The position numbers and the translations under genes were made by a program. DNA of 47,697 nt from contig JAOPYO010000189.1 of assembly GCA_025964575.1 (NCBI GenBank), positions 1-47,697 on the forward strand, read 5' to 3'. Of this stretch, positions 17,431 to 26,369 are shown in pieces. The stretch comes from Actinomycetes bacterium (GTDB lineage Bacteria > Actinomycetota > Actinomycetes > Streptosporangiales > Streptosporangiaceae). Position 1 is the first letter of the stretch, and every line of letters starts with the position of its first letter. The notes under the pieces are model-generated. The model had not been told where the DNA came from, made no database searches, and worked only from the letters and a program-made list of their open reading frames with translations.

Positions 17431-18582
17431 TCAGGCCGTGGGCACTGGCTGAGGTGGGAGCGGGAACCGCAGCGAGGCGGCCACGAGATGCTCGCGCAGT
17501 TCCGTGTCGGCCTCGACGTGCTCGACCGAGCCGCCCTCGTCGATCACGGTCTCGGTGAGCTCGTCGAGAACGTCGGGCGTCCGCCGCGTCGCGCGTCCGC
17601 ACAGTGGGCAGGTCTCGCCGGTCAGGGCGAGCCAACCGGACTCGTCGCACACCACCCCCGGCCTCATGGCCCCGTCCTGGACGAGCAGGTGCTGTACGGC
17701 CGCGACCGAGCCGGCCCACAGGCACTGTTCGGGCCCGATGGCGGCGAGCCCGCCCGTCGCCGCCTTCTCGAACACCTCGGCGACCTGCCTGCGCTCCTCC
17801 TCCCGCTCGTACCGGTCGACGACCTCCTGGGCCTTGCGCTGGACCTCGGCTCGGCTGACCGAGCCGGTGTCCACGGCGAAGGTGCCGGCGAGCTTTGGCC
17901 GGAGATGCTTGGGGAGGAACTCCTCGAAGATCGGGACCTCGTCCGCGTGACCTGCGATGATCAGCAGTTCGTACCCGTCGGACCGGAACAGCGTGTCCAG
18001 CAGTGTCGCCGTACGGCGGAAGTGCCCCTTCACCAGGGTGTCGGCCTTGTTGCGCACGTGGTATTCCTCGAACCCCGCCCAACCGGCGTAGTCCGGTTTA
18101 CGCAGGATACGGCCCTTGACCTCGTCGACCTCGTCCATCTCGTCCTGGTACAGCCCCCACACGGTGGCCGTACGCTTGTCGATCACGACCACGCAGGAGC
18201 GGTGGTACTCGTCCAGCACCGCGAGCATCGGCCGTACCCACGGCGTCACGTCCAAGACGATCCGGTCCCGTACGGCTCGCGGCAGCGTGAACTCGGAGAA
18301 CAGACCGGCCGCGCTGCACGAGAACCAGACCGCCGTGCCGCTCTCCCCCCTGTGGCGGTTCGCGGCGTCCTCGATACGTTGGAGGTCGCCCCGCAACGAC
18401 AATCGGGGCTCATGCGCGAGGGATCGATCCTCCACCAGCGGGTGGACCTTCTGTAACAGACTCTTGACCCGCGTGGTGAGCCCGCCGCGATCGCCAGGGT
18501 TCAGCCCCAGGTACAACGACATCACGGGCAGCCCGCCTCCGTCGAAGGCGAGGATGCCGTCGATCTGCTCCTTAGTGATCAT
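17431..18582 (-). CDS. Archaeo-eukaryotic release-factor-like protein (baeRF10 family)
   Basis: A 383-residue protein of the bacterial eRF1-like families (Vms1/eRF1 superfamily). It has an N-terminal GLPVMSLYLGLNPGD region, a central eRF1 domain-2-like part (MLAVLDEYHRSCVVVIDKRTA, GHFRRTATLLDTLF, LLIIAGHADEVPIFEEFLP) and a C-terminal domain with CDESGW and CPLCGRATR, probably a zinc site. These proteins are thought to act on stalled ribosomes or peptidyl-tRNA; the biochemical role is inference. The ATG at 18582 has a GGGAGGAG site. Upstream in-frame codons lack start support. No linked partner gene is obvious. Confidence 0.8.
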   Translation of the reverse strand: MITKEQIDGILAFDGGGLPVMSLYLGLNPGDRGGLTTRVKSLLQKVHPLVEDRSLAHEPRLSLRGDLQRIEDAANRHRGESGTAVWFSCSAAGLFSEFTLPRAVRDRIVLDVTPWVRPMLAVLDEYHRSCVVVIDKRTATVWGLYQDEMDEVDEVKGRILRKPDYAGWAGFEEYHVRNKADTLVKGHFRRTATLLDTLFRSDGYELLIIAGHADEVPIFEEFLPKHLRPKLAGTFAVDTGSVSRAEVQRKAQEVVDRYEREEERRQVAEVFEKAATGGLAAIGPEQCLWAGSVAAVQHLLVQDGAMRPGVVCDESGWLALTGETCPLCGRATRRTPDVLDELTETVIDEGGSVEHVEADTELREHLVAASLRFPLPPQPVPTA

Positions 18583-18767
18583 GCTGACGCTCCTCCCTGC
18601 AGTCTCATGCTCATGCCAGGGTTGGCGCTCCGTCTGGTCCCGATATCCCCTAAGTGAGAGGAATCTTGATACCAGGGAGAGGGAGGACGTACAGAAAAGT
18701 GCCGGGGAGCGCGACTTCCGCACAATGTAGGTGAGTGGCGGTGCTCCGCCGCAGCCCGCGTCCGAGG

Positions 18768-19508
18768 TTATTGCGCGACGTACCGGCAGAACAGGGCGCC
18801 GTCTTCCTCCAGCAGGTGGTCCAGTCGCATGCCGACCGGGGCGCCGGTGGGCAACCCCGCGACCATCCGGCCAGGGCCGGGACCAACGAGCAGCGGCGAG
18901 ACCGTGACGCACAGTTCGTCCACGTGACCGGCCGCGAGCAGCGACCCGAACAGGTGTGGTCCGCCCTCGCACAAGATCCGGGTCAACCCCCGCTCGGCGA
19001 GCTCTTCGAGCGCCAAAGCCGCATCCACCGCCGACTCGCCGGCAATGATCACGTCGGCGACCTCGGCCAGGGCCGCCCGGCGGCCGGCCCGCGCGCCGGC
19101 GTGGGTGATCACCACGGTACGCGCCGCCGCGGCGGTGAACAGCGCGGCGCTCGGATCAAGGTCCAGCGAGGCGCTGACCACCGCGATCGTCGGCACCTCG
19201 GCGAGGCCGAGCGCTCGACGACGGGCCCTCCGTTCGGGATCGACGCGGGCCGGGCCGTAGCCCTCACTGCGTACCGTGCCGGCGCCGACGAGAACGACGT
19301 CGGTCAGTGTGCGCAATTCCTGGTAGACCCGGTTGTCCCCGGGCGTCTGCAACCCCTTGGAAACGGCCCCCGTAGTGATCGCTCCATCCACGCTGCACAC
19401 GAAGCTCAACCGCACATGCGGCCTGCCACCCGTTGGTGGCAGGGCATACTGCGCCGCCAGCGCGGCATCATCCGGCAGATCGCTCGGATCGGGCACCAGT
19501 CTGCGCAC
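18768..19508 (-). CDS. RibD C-terminal-domain reductase ('pyrimidine reductase' family)
   Basis: A 246-residue protein matching the RibD-C/dihydrofolate-reductase-like fold without the deaminase domain. Marks are RLSFVCSVDGAITTG, DVVLVGAGTVRSEGYGPA, VPTIAVVSASLDLDP, and the NADPH-binding segment ILCEGGPHLFGSLLAAG. Actinobacteria carry several such stand-alone copies whose substrates differ from the riboflavin intermediate. No rib genes are nearby, so a flavin-pathway role is not supported. It starts at GTG and its promoter would lie in the 111-bp gap to the cold-shock gene. Confidence 0.85.
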   Translation of the reverse strand: MRRLVPDPSDLPDDAALAAQYALPPTGGRPHVRLSFVCSVDGAITTGAVSKGLQTPGDNRVYQELRTLTDVVLVGAGTVRSEGYGPARVDPERRARRRALGLAEVPTIAVVSASLDLDPSAALFTAAAARTVVITHAGARAGRRAALAEVADVIIAGESAVDAALALEELAERGLTRILCEGGPHLFGSLLAAGHVDELCVTVSPLLVGPGPGRMVAGLPTGAPVGMRLDHLLEEDGALFCRYVAQ

Positions 19509-19619
19509 CGATTCATTACAGCAGAGGTTGGATCATGACGCGGTGGGTCCCCTACCTACCGGGTGTGCAGCGTGTCGCACTTGAGGTGCCCACGTAGGTA
19601 AAAAAGAGCCGGCGTGCGA

Positions 19620-20048
19620 TCAGTCTTCCGCCCAGCCGTGTTCCTGAGCGGTCTTCAAGAGATGCTGGCGCAGCTGGACGATCTGAAGCCCAGTCAGGGT
19701 AGGGGCTGCTTCGAGCAGGATCTCGGTGAGCTCTTGCAGAAATTCAGCGGGAGAAAGCACATCGCACAATCCGTCGTCTTCCGCTGAACCGCCGGTGCGG
19801 GCTTCGGACTTGACTCTGATTCCGGAAAAGGTGTTCGCTGGTTCCTTTCCCACGACGCGGACCGCAAATGCCTTCAGTCCTCGGTCGCCCTCGGTCACCT
19901 CGAATTCAACGGATGCCCCAGGAACGAATACATTCTTTTCGTCGAGGAGTTCGTTCGCGTGCACGAACACATCCTCGCCACCGCCATCGGGCACGATGAA
20001 CCCATAACCGCGCACTTCATCGAACCGCAGAACTCTTCCCGTCCGCAC
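19620..20048 (-). CDS. Cold-shock-domain protein with C-terminal extension
   Basis: A 142-residue protein. Residues 1-70 are a cold-shock OB fold with RNP1-like VRGYGFIVPDGG and RNP2-like EDVFVHANELL, typical of single-stranded nucleic-acid binding. A 70-residue helical C-terminal extension (SPAEFLQELTEILLEAA, GLQIVQLRQHLLKTAQEHGW) distinguishes it from 67-residue CspA proteins. I chose the GTG at 20048 because GGAGG sits 8 bp upstream and the product then begins MRTGRVLRF like its relatives. An ATG five codons upstream lacks a ribosome-binding site. Likely an RNA chaperone or regulator. Confidence 0.85.
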   Translation of the reverse strand: MRTGRVLRFDEVRGYGFIVPDGGGEDVFVHANELLDEKNVFVPGASVEFEVTEGDRGLKAFAVRVVGKEPANTFSGIRVKSEARTGGSAEDDGLCDVLSPAEFLQELTEILLEAAPTLTGLQIVQLRQHLLKTAQEHGWAED

Positions 20049-20342
20049 CGCTACAACCTCCATCAGCAACACATCTAAATGGCGTGCATACTATCACATC
20101 ATGGTCTGCGGGTGGCCATCTCGCGAGACGGCGAGGTCGAATCAACACCTTGGCGTCATTGATCCGGGTGACTTCGGTCAATGTCCCGCCAAGCATTGGA
20201 ATAGTCCCGCCTGTCTCACAAGCATCAGGCGCCCTCCGCCGAGAATCTGCCCATCATGGTCGACAGCGCGGGATCCAGCGCCGGCTTGTGCCGTCGTGCT
20301 TGCGGCTGACGACGATCCGTTGCCGAATGAGAGAGAGATCCG

Positions 20343-21902
20343 ATGACGAGACGCATCCAACGGCTGTGTTCCACGACCGCCGCACTGGCCCTGCTGACCG
20401 GGCCACTGGCTCTGTCCGCCGCCGGCCAGGCCGAGGCCGCGCACACCGATCTCGTTCGGGGCAGACCGTTCACCGCACCGAGTCCGGCTTCCTGCCCCCA
20501 GCGGGTGGCGCTGGTCAACGGCGGCTTCGAGCAGCCGACCGTCGCCGCCGGGGTCGACTTCTTTCCCGATGCCTCCCAGAACAGGCCGAACTCGATGCCG
20601 GGCTGGCGGACCACTGCCACCGACCATCTGATCGAGACGTGGACCAGCCCACGCAACCCGACCAACACGCCCGCGGCCGAGGGCAAGCAGTTCGCCGAGT
20701 TGAACGCGACCCAGGTCTCCACCCTCTACCAGGACCAGCCGACCACTCCAGGTGCGAAGCTGTACTGGCGGCTGTCGCACCGTGGCCGCGTGGGCACCGA
20801 CACGATGGCCCTGGACATCGGCGCGCCCGGTGCCGTCGTACAGCAGCAGACCATGGCCGATGGCACCACGAAATGGGGCACCTACTCCGGCACCTACACG
20901 GTCCCGGACGGCCAGACGAGCACCAGATTCGCCTTCCGCTCCATCTCGTCGGTCGGGGGGCCGACCTTCGGCAACTTCCTTGACGGCATCTTCTTCGGCA
21001 CCGCGCCCTGCGTCGTCGTCACCAAGACGGCGCTCCCGGACGGTCCCGTCGACGTCGGAGACGTCATCACCTACCGGCTCACCGCCAAGAACGAGGGCGG
21101 CGGGGTGGCCGACAATGTGCGGCTCAACGACGCCATCCCCGCCGGGACCACCTATGTGCCCGGCTCGCTCCGCATCGTCGACGGCCCCAATGCCGGGCCC
21201 AAGACCGACCAGCAGGGCGACGACCAGGGCCACGTCGACTCCGCGACGAACACGGTCTCTTTCGGGCTGGGCGACGGCGCGACCGGTTCCGCACCAGGCC
21301 GGCTGCCCAACACCAACGATCTGCCGAACGGCACCACGGTGGAGTTCCGGGTCAAGGTCGACCCGGCCAGCGCGGGCAAACAGGTCACCAACGCGGGCAC
21401 CGTCGGCTATGAGAACAGGCTCGGCGCCACGCCGGAGACACTGACGTCCAGCTCCGGCGACGTGACCACGAGGATCAAGCCCGCCGTCGACCTCAGCGTG
21501 GTCAAGTCCGCCGACCTGACGAAGGTGACCGTCGGCCAGACCGTCTCCTACCGCGTCGCGATCCGCAACGCGGGCCCCAACGATGCCACCGGCGTCACCG
21601 TCAACGATCTGCTGCCGGCCAACCTCTCCTTCATCTCGGCGACGCCGTCGGCAGGCGGCTACGACCCGGCCACCGGGGTATGGGCGGTCGGCGGGCTGGC
21701 CAAGGCCGGCACGGCCACGCTGATCATCCGTGCCAAGGCCACCGCGGCCGGAGAGAGGACCAACACCGCCCTTGTCAGCAGCAACGAGCGGGACCTCGAC
21801 CCGGCAGACAACACCGACACGGTCAAGATCTGTGTCGATCCGGCACCTCCGTGCCGCAGCTGCGCCTCCACGCTGTGCGTGATCTGTAAGCCACTGGTTT
21901 AG
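20343..21902 (+). CDS. Secreted DUF11-repeat protein
   Basis: A 519-residue exported protein. The signal peptide runs to about residue 32 (hydrophobic core ALALLTGPLALSAAG, cleavage near AEA). Residues 50-225 form a carbohydrate-binding-like beta-sandwich (VALVNGGFEQPTV, GWRTTATDHLIETW, FGNFLDGIFF). Two DUF11/conserved-repeat domains follow (about 228-370 and 385-495), the second beginning VDLSVVKSADLTKVTVGQ. The C-terminus is short and Cys-rich (CVDPAPPCRSC, then CVICKPLV), with no LPXTG or membrane anchor. A cell-surface or matrix structural role is probable. The 294-bp upstream gap shows no other gene. Confidence 0.8.
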   Translation: MTRRIQRLCSTTAALALLTGPLALSAAGQAEAAHTDLVRGRPFTAPSPASCPQRVALVNGGFEQPTVAAGVDFFPDASQNRPNSMPGWRTTATDHLIETWTSPRNPTNTPAAEGKQFAELNATQVSTLYQDQPTTPGAKLYWRLSHRGRVGTDTMALDIGAPGAVVQQQTMADGTTKWGTYSGTYTVPDGQTSTRFAFRSISSVGGPTFGNFLDGIFFGTAPCVVVTKTALPDGPVDVGDVITYRLTAKNEGGGVADNVRLNDAIPAGTTYVPGSLRIVDGPNAGPKTDQQGDDQGHVDSATNTVSFGLGDGATGSAPGRLPNTNDLPNGTTVEFRVKVDPASAGKQVTNAGTVGYENRLGATPETLTSSSGDVTTRIKPAVDLSVVKSADLTKVTVGQTVSYRVAIRNAGPNDATGVTVNDLLPANLSFISATPSAGGYDPATGVWAVGGLAKAGTATLIIRAKATAAGERTNTALVSSNERDLDPADNTDTVKICVDPAPPCRSCASTLCVICKPLV

Positions 21903-22676
21903 CGAGGAACCGAGGCGGTACGCGCGGTATGCCCGTGGCAGCACGTGCCATCGGGCATACCGTCGCGTGGCGGCGGTGACACGGCCTTGACCCCGTACAC
22001 CCTGCCGGCCGGGATGAGCAGGGTGTCACCCCGCACCAATCGCTCAGGCTCACCGGTGGCGGTGGCGACCAGATCCGCCTCGCCCTGCTCGAGCACCAGG
22101 ACCACGGCGTGATCATGGCTGCGGGTGCCGAACGGGCTCGCCGACGACAGCTCCACCCGTTGCGGCGCGCCACCGGCCGGCAACGCCACCTCGCCCAACT
22201 CTCGATAGCGGGCGATGTCGTCCGCCCATTGGATCTGCGCCGCTGTGTCCTCTTCGAACCAGCGGCCGAGGAGCCTGGCCTCGGCGATGCCACGCATCAG
22301 CTCGGGGATCACCCCTGGGCCATGCTTTTCGGCCAGGGCCAACAACACCTGTTCTCTGGTGATGCGACCATGATGCTGATCAATATGCGCATGCTCGTCG
22401 CAATAGTGCAGGTCAACGTCGTCGCCGAAGATGTCCCGGTAGGTCTTGATCATCTTCACGAAGCCCGGCGCGAAAACCGCCTCAGCGTAGGTCACCGCGC
22501 CGACGTATCGGAAGAATTTCGTTGGCGAAGATCGTCGTGTGCTTTTCGTCGTACACGCCGTAGCCGAACTCGTCGATGAACCGTCTCCGAGCCGGCAGCC
22601 CGTACGTGGTGAGCGGCCGTCGGTGTGGTGATGACGCGCTGAACAGGGGAGAGTGGGTTGGCACGACCCAGCCCAT
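21899..22676 (-). pseudogene. Heme-oxygenase-like diiron (HDO) protein with C-terminal cupin, frameshifted
   Basis: Two overlapping minus-strand frames make one gene. The N-terminal part reads RRFIDEFGYGVYDEKHTTIFANEIL. After one extra base near 22510-22516 (TTCTTCC run) the other frame continues RYVGAVTYAEAVFAPGFV, then HYCDEHAHIDQHHGR, a metal-ligand helix typical of the heme-oxygenase-like/'iron-containing redox enzyme' superfamily (UndA, SznF, BesC relatives). A cupin follows (RSHDHAVVLVLEQGEADL, GDTLLIPAGRVYGVKAVS). Removing one base restores the reading. The start is uncertain: ATG 22676 or GTG 22664. A frameshift or a sequencing error are both possible. It is divergent from an acyl-CoA synthetase. 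Confidence 0.65.
21925..21962. terminator. Convergent hairpin between DUF11 gene and HDO-cupin gene
   Basis: CGGTATGCCCGTGGCA at 21925-21940 pairs with 21946-21962 (its reverse complement apart from one bulged T), around a 5-nt loop GCACG. It is a 16-bp stem 23 bp past the DUF11 stop, the strongest inverted repeat in this area. It falls inside the last codons of the opposing damaged gene and would act mainly as the terminator for the DUF11 transcript. Confidence 0.65.
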
Positions 22677-22720
22677 CCAGGGCTGAACCACATGAAGTCC
22701 ATCGAGAGGGGCCAACCTCT

Positions 22721-24442
22721 ATGTCGTCTGAAGTCAATGCGACGACGGCCTACCGGGTAGCGCGGGACCAGCTGTTGGCTCTGCGCGGCGAACACCAGCG
22801 GGCCGTCGAGGAGTTCCGCTGGCCCGACGTCGGGAACCGGTTCAACTGGGCCATCGACTGGTTTGACGAGATCGCCCGCGACAACGACCGCCCAGCCCTC
22901 GTCATCGTCGAGGAGGACGGCGGCACGTCCGAGCTCACCTTCGCCGAGATGTCCCACCGCTCCGACCAGGCCGCCACCTGGCTCGCGCGGCACGGGGTAC
23001 GCAAGGGCGACTCGGTGATCGTGATGCTCGGCAACCAGATCGAGCTCTGGGAGACGATGCTCGCGGTCATGAAGCTGGGCGCGGTCATCATGCCGACCAC
23101 CACCGCGGTCGGACCGAACGACCTCGCGGACCGGATCACCCGCGGCGACGCCCGGCACGTGATCTGCAATCCCGCCGACACCCGCAAGTGCGACGAGGTC
23201 CCCGGTGGCTACACGCGCATCTGCGTGGGTCAGGCGGACGGTTGGCTGGACCTGCACGACGCGTACGACCTCGGTGACGTCACCGTGGAACATCCGGGCA
23301 CCTCGCCCCAGGACCGGCTGCTGCTCTACTTCACCTCCGGTACGACGAGCCGGCCCAAGCTCGTCGAGCACACCCAGGTCTCCTACCCGGTGGGTCACCT
23401 GTCCACGATGTACTGGCTCGGCCTCCGACCGGGTGACGTGCACCTCAACATTTCCTCGCCCGGCTGGGCCAAGCATGCCTGGAGCTGCTTCTTCGCGCCC
23501 TGGATCGCCGAGGCGACGGTCTTCCTCTACAACTACACACGCTTCGATGCGCCGGCGTTGCTCGAGCAGCTGCGGAAGCAGCGGGTGACGTCGTTCTGCG
23601 CACCGCCGACCGTGTGGCGGATGCTCATCAACGCGGACCTCTCCGGGGGCCCCGGGACGCTGCGCGAGGTGGTCGGCGCCGGTGAGCCGCTCAACCCCGA
23701 GGTCATCGAGCAGGTGAAGAAGCACTGGGGGCTGACCCTGCGGGACGGCTATGGCCAGACCGAGACGACCGCCGCGGTCGGCAACACACCCGGCTCTCCG
23801 GTGAGACCGGGGTCCATGGGGCGTGCGCTGCCCGGCCTGCCCGTCGTACTCGTCGATCCCGTCACGGGGAAGCCGGTGGAGACCGGTGAGGGGGAGATCT
23901 GCCTGGACCTGTCGCAGAAGCCGCTGCCGTTGATGACCGGGTACCAGGGGGACGAGGAGCGCCACGCCGACGCGATGGCCGGAGGGTGGTACCACACCGG
24001 TGACGTCGCCACGATCAACGAGGAGGGGTACATCACCTACGTCGGGCGCACCGACGATGTGTTCAAGGCGTCGGACTACAAGATCAGCCCATTCGAGCTG
24101 GAGAGCGTGCTCATCGAGCACCCGGCGGTGGCGGAGGCGGCCGTCGTACCCGCTCCCGACCCGGTCCGGCTCGCGGTGCCCAAGGCCTACATCGTGCTCG
24201 CACCTGGCCACGAACCGACCCGGGAGACGGCGTTCGACATCCTGAAGTACGCCCGCGAGCACCTCGCGCCGTACCAGCGGGTGCGCCGGATCGAGTTCTT
24301 CGACCTGCCCAAGACCATCTCCGGCAAGATCCGGCGAGTGGAGCTACGTGCGCGGGAGAACGAGCTGGCCGTCGGACAGACCGGCGCGGCGGCCGAATTC
24401 GGCGAGTGGCGCGACGACCAGTTCCCTGAACTCAAGGCGTGA
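22721..24442 (+). CDS. Acyl-CoA synthetase, AMP-forming (medium-chain type)
   Basis: A 573-residue ANL-superfamily ligase that activates a carboxylic acid via acyl-AMP to acyl-CoA. Motifs in order: LLYFTSGTTSRPKLVEHT (P-loop), GYGQTETTAAVG (A5), GWYHTGDVATINEEGYITYVGRTDDVFKASDYKISPFELE (A7-A8 hinge) and PKTISGKIRRVELR (A10 Lys). The overall pattern resembles medium-chain (ACSM-like) synthetases. The ATG at 22721 has a GAGAGGGG site. It is divergent from the HDO-cupin gene, so the two may have acted on the same acid; that is inference. Confidence 0.9.
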   Translation: MSSEVNATTAYRVARDQLLALRGEHQRAVEEFRWPDVGNRFNWAIDWFDEIARDNDRPALVIVEEDGGTSELTFAEMSHRSDQAATWLARHGVRKGDSVIVMLGNQIELWETMLAVMKLGAVIMPTTTAVGPNDLADRITRGDARHVICNPADTRKCDEVPGGYTRICVGQADGWLDLHDAYDLGDVTVEHPGTSPQDRLLLYFTSGTTSRPKLVEHTQVSYPVGHLSTMYWLGLRPGDVHLNISSPGWAKHAWSCFFAPWIAEATVFLYNYTRFDAPALLEQLRKQRVTSFCAPPTVWRMLINADLSGGPGTLREVVGAGEPLNPEVIEQVKKHWGLTLRDGYGQTETTAAVGNTPGSPVRPGSMGRALPGLPVVLVDPVTGKPVETGEGEICLDLSQKPLPLMTGYQGDEERHADAMAGGWYHTGDVATINEEGYITYVGRTDDVFKASDYKISPFELESVLIEHPAVAEAAVVPAPDPVRLAVPKAYIVLAPGHEPTRETAFDILKYAREHLAPYQRVRRIEFFDLPKTISGKIRRVELRARENELAVGQTGAAAEFGEWRDDQFPELKA

Positions 24443-24482
24443 CCGTGACGTCCTGGGCGCCTTGGCGTACCAGACCTTCGGC

Positions 24483-24755
24483 TTAGGGTACGAGGACCTC
24501 GTTCCACTCCCGGATGGTCCAGGACTGCACGACGCCGTTCACCACGAACGGGTCGCCCTTCACGAACTCCTCTGCCGCCTCCCGGGTCGTGAAGATCGCC
24601 ATCGAGCCCTCCTTGACGGGATCGGCGAAGGTGCCGACCATCAGCAGCAGCCCCCGGGCGTGGAAGTCGTCCAGCCGCACCTTGTGCGCGGGGAAGTGGA
24701 TCGGCGCCAGGCTCAGTACCTCGGGGCCCGAGTCGTAGAAGACCACATACTTCAC
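24483..24755 (-). CDS. YciI-family protein
   Basis: A 90-residue ferredoxin-like-fold protein of the YciI/YCII family. Marks are MKYVVFYDSG, HFPAHKVRLDDFHARGLLLMVGTFADP with the conserved His and Asp, GSMAIFTTREAAEEFVKGDPFV and the WTIREWNEVL end. GTG start, with GAGAAGGAA at the right spacing. Biochemical function of the family is poorly defined (putative dehydratase or hydrolase). It converges with the acyl-CoA synthetase 40 bp away. Confidence 0.85.
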   Translation of the reverse strand: MKYVVFYDSGPEVLSLAPIHFPAHKVRLDDFHARGLLLMVGTFADPVKEGSMAIFTTREAAEEFVKGDPFVVNGVVQSWTIREWNEVLVP

Positions 24756-24794
24756 GGCGTTCCTTCTCTCATGATCAATGCGAAAGGGGTCTGA

Positions 24795-25193
24795 TCACGG
24801 GCTGTTGTCATCCCCGTCATGGCTTTGCTGTCGTTGCTGGAGAAGCGCGGCCAGCCGTCTTGGCGCGATCATTCGATAACTATCCTCGATGAGCTCAGCG
24901 AGTTCGTCCCAGTCCTGGTCGACGTCCAGCCGCGCGCCCAGCCATCCCTTGTGGCCCACGTACGCCGGGACGAAGAAGCGCTCAGGGTCTGATGCCACGA
25001 GGGCTTCTTGCACTCCCGGACCGGCCTTGAACGTCATCGACCGTCCGTCCTCACTGGTCATCAGGAAGAGCTTGTCGCGGACCCGGAAGCAGGGTGCGGT
25101 GTGGCCGCCGAACGGCTTTTCGACCACCTCCGGCAGAGACAGACAGATGTCCCGCAGCCGCGCCGCCACATCCCTGCCGCCCACGTGCGCCAC
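24795..25193 (-). CDS. MmcQ/YjbR family protein
   Basis: A 132-residue protein matching the MmcQ/YjbR (DUF419) fold: RLRDICLSLPEVVEKPFGGHTAPCFRVRDKLFLM, MTFKAGPGVQEALV, RFFVPAYVGHKGWLGARLD and ELAELIEDSYRMIAP. The family is described as DNA-binding-like with a double-wing motif, but its function is unknown. GTG starts at 25193 and 25184 are both possible. The second has a better-placed GAAGGGG site and would remove three residues. Confidence 0.85.
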   Translation of the reverse strand: MAHVGGRDVAARLRDICLSLPEVVEKPFGGHTAPCFRVRDKLFLMTSEDGRSMTFKAGPGVQEALVASDPERFFVPAYVGHKGWLGARLDVDQDWDELAELIEDSYRMIAPRRLAALLQQRQQSHDGDDNSP

Positions 25194-25256
25194 CCCTTCC
25201 GTCCCGAGCCTCTTGCGCCATGGTGGCGAGGATACGACCGCTGCCGGTTTCCCGGG

Positions 25257-26231
25257 TTACCGGTAGTCGTCTGGGTTCGCGTCGAGCCCGGGCTCGCGGA
25301 TCTCTTCGATGAATCGCCAGATGTTGGGCTGGGAGCCGTCGACGTCGGTGAATCCATATTCGGACGCGAGTTGAGCGGAGTTGGCCGACTTCTGGTTCCA
25401 TCTGGTCCGGTGGGGATCCGATGCCAACGCGACGACGGCGCGCCCGATGAATCGAGGTGACTCAGACAACGCGAAGTCGGCGGGGGCGGAAGGGTGGTCA
25501 TCGACGGCGGTCGGATCGAGAGCGTCGCGCCAGTTCTCTTCGGAGACGCCGAAGGTGTCGAGCATCATCTCTGAGCGCAGCCATCCAGGTGTGACGGCGA
25601 CCGCAGTTGCTTCATGCGGTTGCAGTTCGTGCCCCTGGGAGTAGGCCAGCCGGTTCACGGCGACCTTGGCCAGGTCATAGAACACAGAGATCCGATAACG
25701 CGATGCGTTGTAGTCGGCGGTGCCGTCGGTCACCTCGACGAGCAGGCCTCCCGGCTCATCGATCAGGAGTGGGAGGAGATGATGGGACGTGATCAGGTGA
25801 GTGTCAATGGCGAGCCGCAGGATTCGCAGACCGTTGTCGAGGTCGTGTTCCCAAATGGGAGTGTTCCACTGAGCTGGACCACCTTTGAGCAGTTCGCCGC
25901 CCCAGATGTCGTTGACGAGCACGTCGATGTGGCCATGGTCGTTGCGAATCTGCTCGGCCAGTCTGTTCACCTGGTCAGGTTCGAGATGGTCGACCGCGAC
26001 TGCGATACCAGTGCCGCCGAGTTGCGTGACGAGGTCGGCAGTCTCTTCGATGGTCTCGCCACGGTTGTAGTCGGACCGGATTGCTCTTGCGCCGCTACTG
26101 CGACCTGTGCAAATGACCGTCGCACCAGCTTCGCCCAAGGCAGCGGCGATTCCACGCCCAGCGCCTCGGGTCGCCCCTGCGACGACGGCCACGCGTCCGC
26201 GCAGCGCGTCTCGATCTGGCGACCAGTTCAC
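25257..26231 (-). CDS. SDR family oxidoreductase
   Basis: A 324-residue short-chain dehydrogenase with VAVVAGATRGAGRGIAAAL (cofactor Gly motif), ICTGRSSGAR (Arg after beta-2 suggests NADPH), LVNDIWGGE in place of the usual NNAG, catalytic FYDLAKVAVNRLAY (Tyr-x-x-x-Lys) and AVTPGWLRSEMM. The NNAG variation and extended C-terminus resemble the DHRS1-like branch. It reads away from the ArsR/SRPBCC pair and shares a 138-bp divergent promoter region with it, so ArsR may control both. Confidence 0.85.
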   Translation of the reverse strand: MNWSPDRDALRGRVAVVAGATRGAGRGIAAALGEAGATVICTGRSSGARAIRSDYNRGETIEETADLVTQLGGTGIAVAVDHLEPDQVNRLAEQIRNDHGHIDVLVNDIWGGELLKGGPAQWNTPIWEHDLDNGLRILRLAIDTHLITSHHLLPLLIDEPGGLLVEVTDGTADYNASRYRISVFYDLAKVAVNRLAYSQGHELQPHEATAVAVTPGWLRSEMMLDTFGVSEENWRDALDPTAVDDHPSAPADFALSESPRFIGRAVVALASDPHRTRWNQKSANSAQLASEYGFTDVDGSQPNIWRFIEEIREPGLDANPDDYR

Positions 26232-26336
26232 AGCCGTAGTCTGCCAGCGGGCCGAAGCTGCCGTCAGGGTGTCAAGGTGAGTGTCGTGTCGGCGCGCCGG
26301 CTGAGCTCATCCGACAGGACCGTTTCATAGGTATCG

Positions 26337-26348
26337 ACTTATATAAGT
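26337..26348. promoter_or_regulatory. Candidate ArsR operator, perfect 12-bp palindrome
   Basis: ACTTATATAAGT is a perfect palindrome, AT-only at its centre, in otherwise GC-rich DNA. It lies 21 bp before the ArsR start codon in the divergent gap with the SDR gene. It overlaps a possible -10 element (TATAAG), so binding there would block transcription of arsR-SRPBCC. Assignment to this ArsR is inference. Confidence 0.5.
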
Positions 26349-26369
26349 GCGACCTGATATCTTCGGCCT

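Noticed and set aside
22677-24262. Very long minus-strand open frame running antisense through the acyl-CoA synthetase
   Set aside because: It is the codon-position GC shadow of a gene with unmistakable ANL motifs; its product is low-complexity His/Arg/Gly-rich. Only the part left of about 22516 is real coding sequence.
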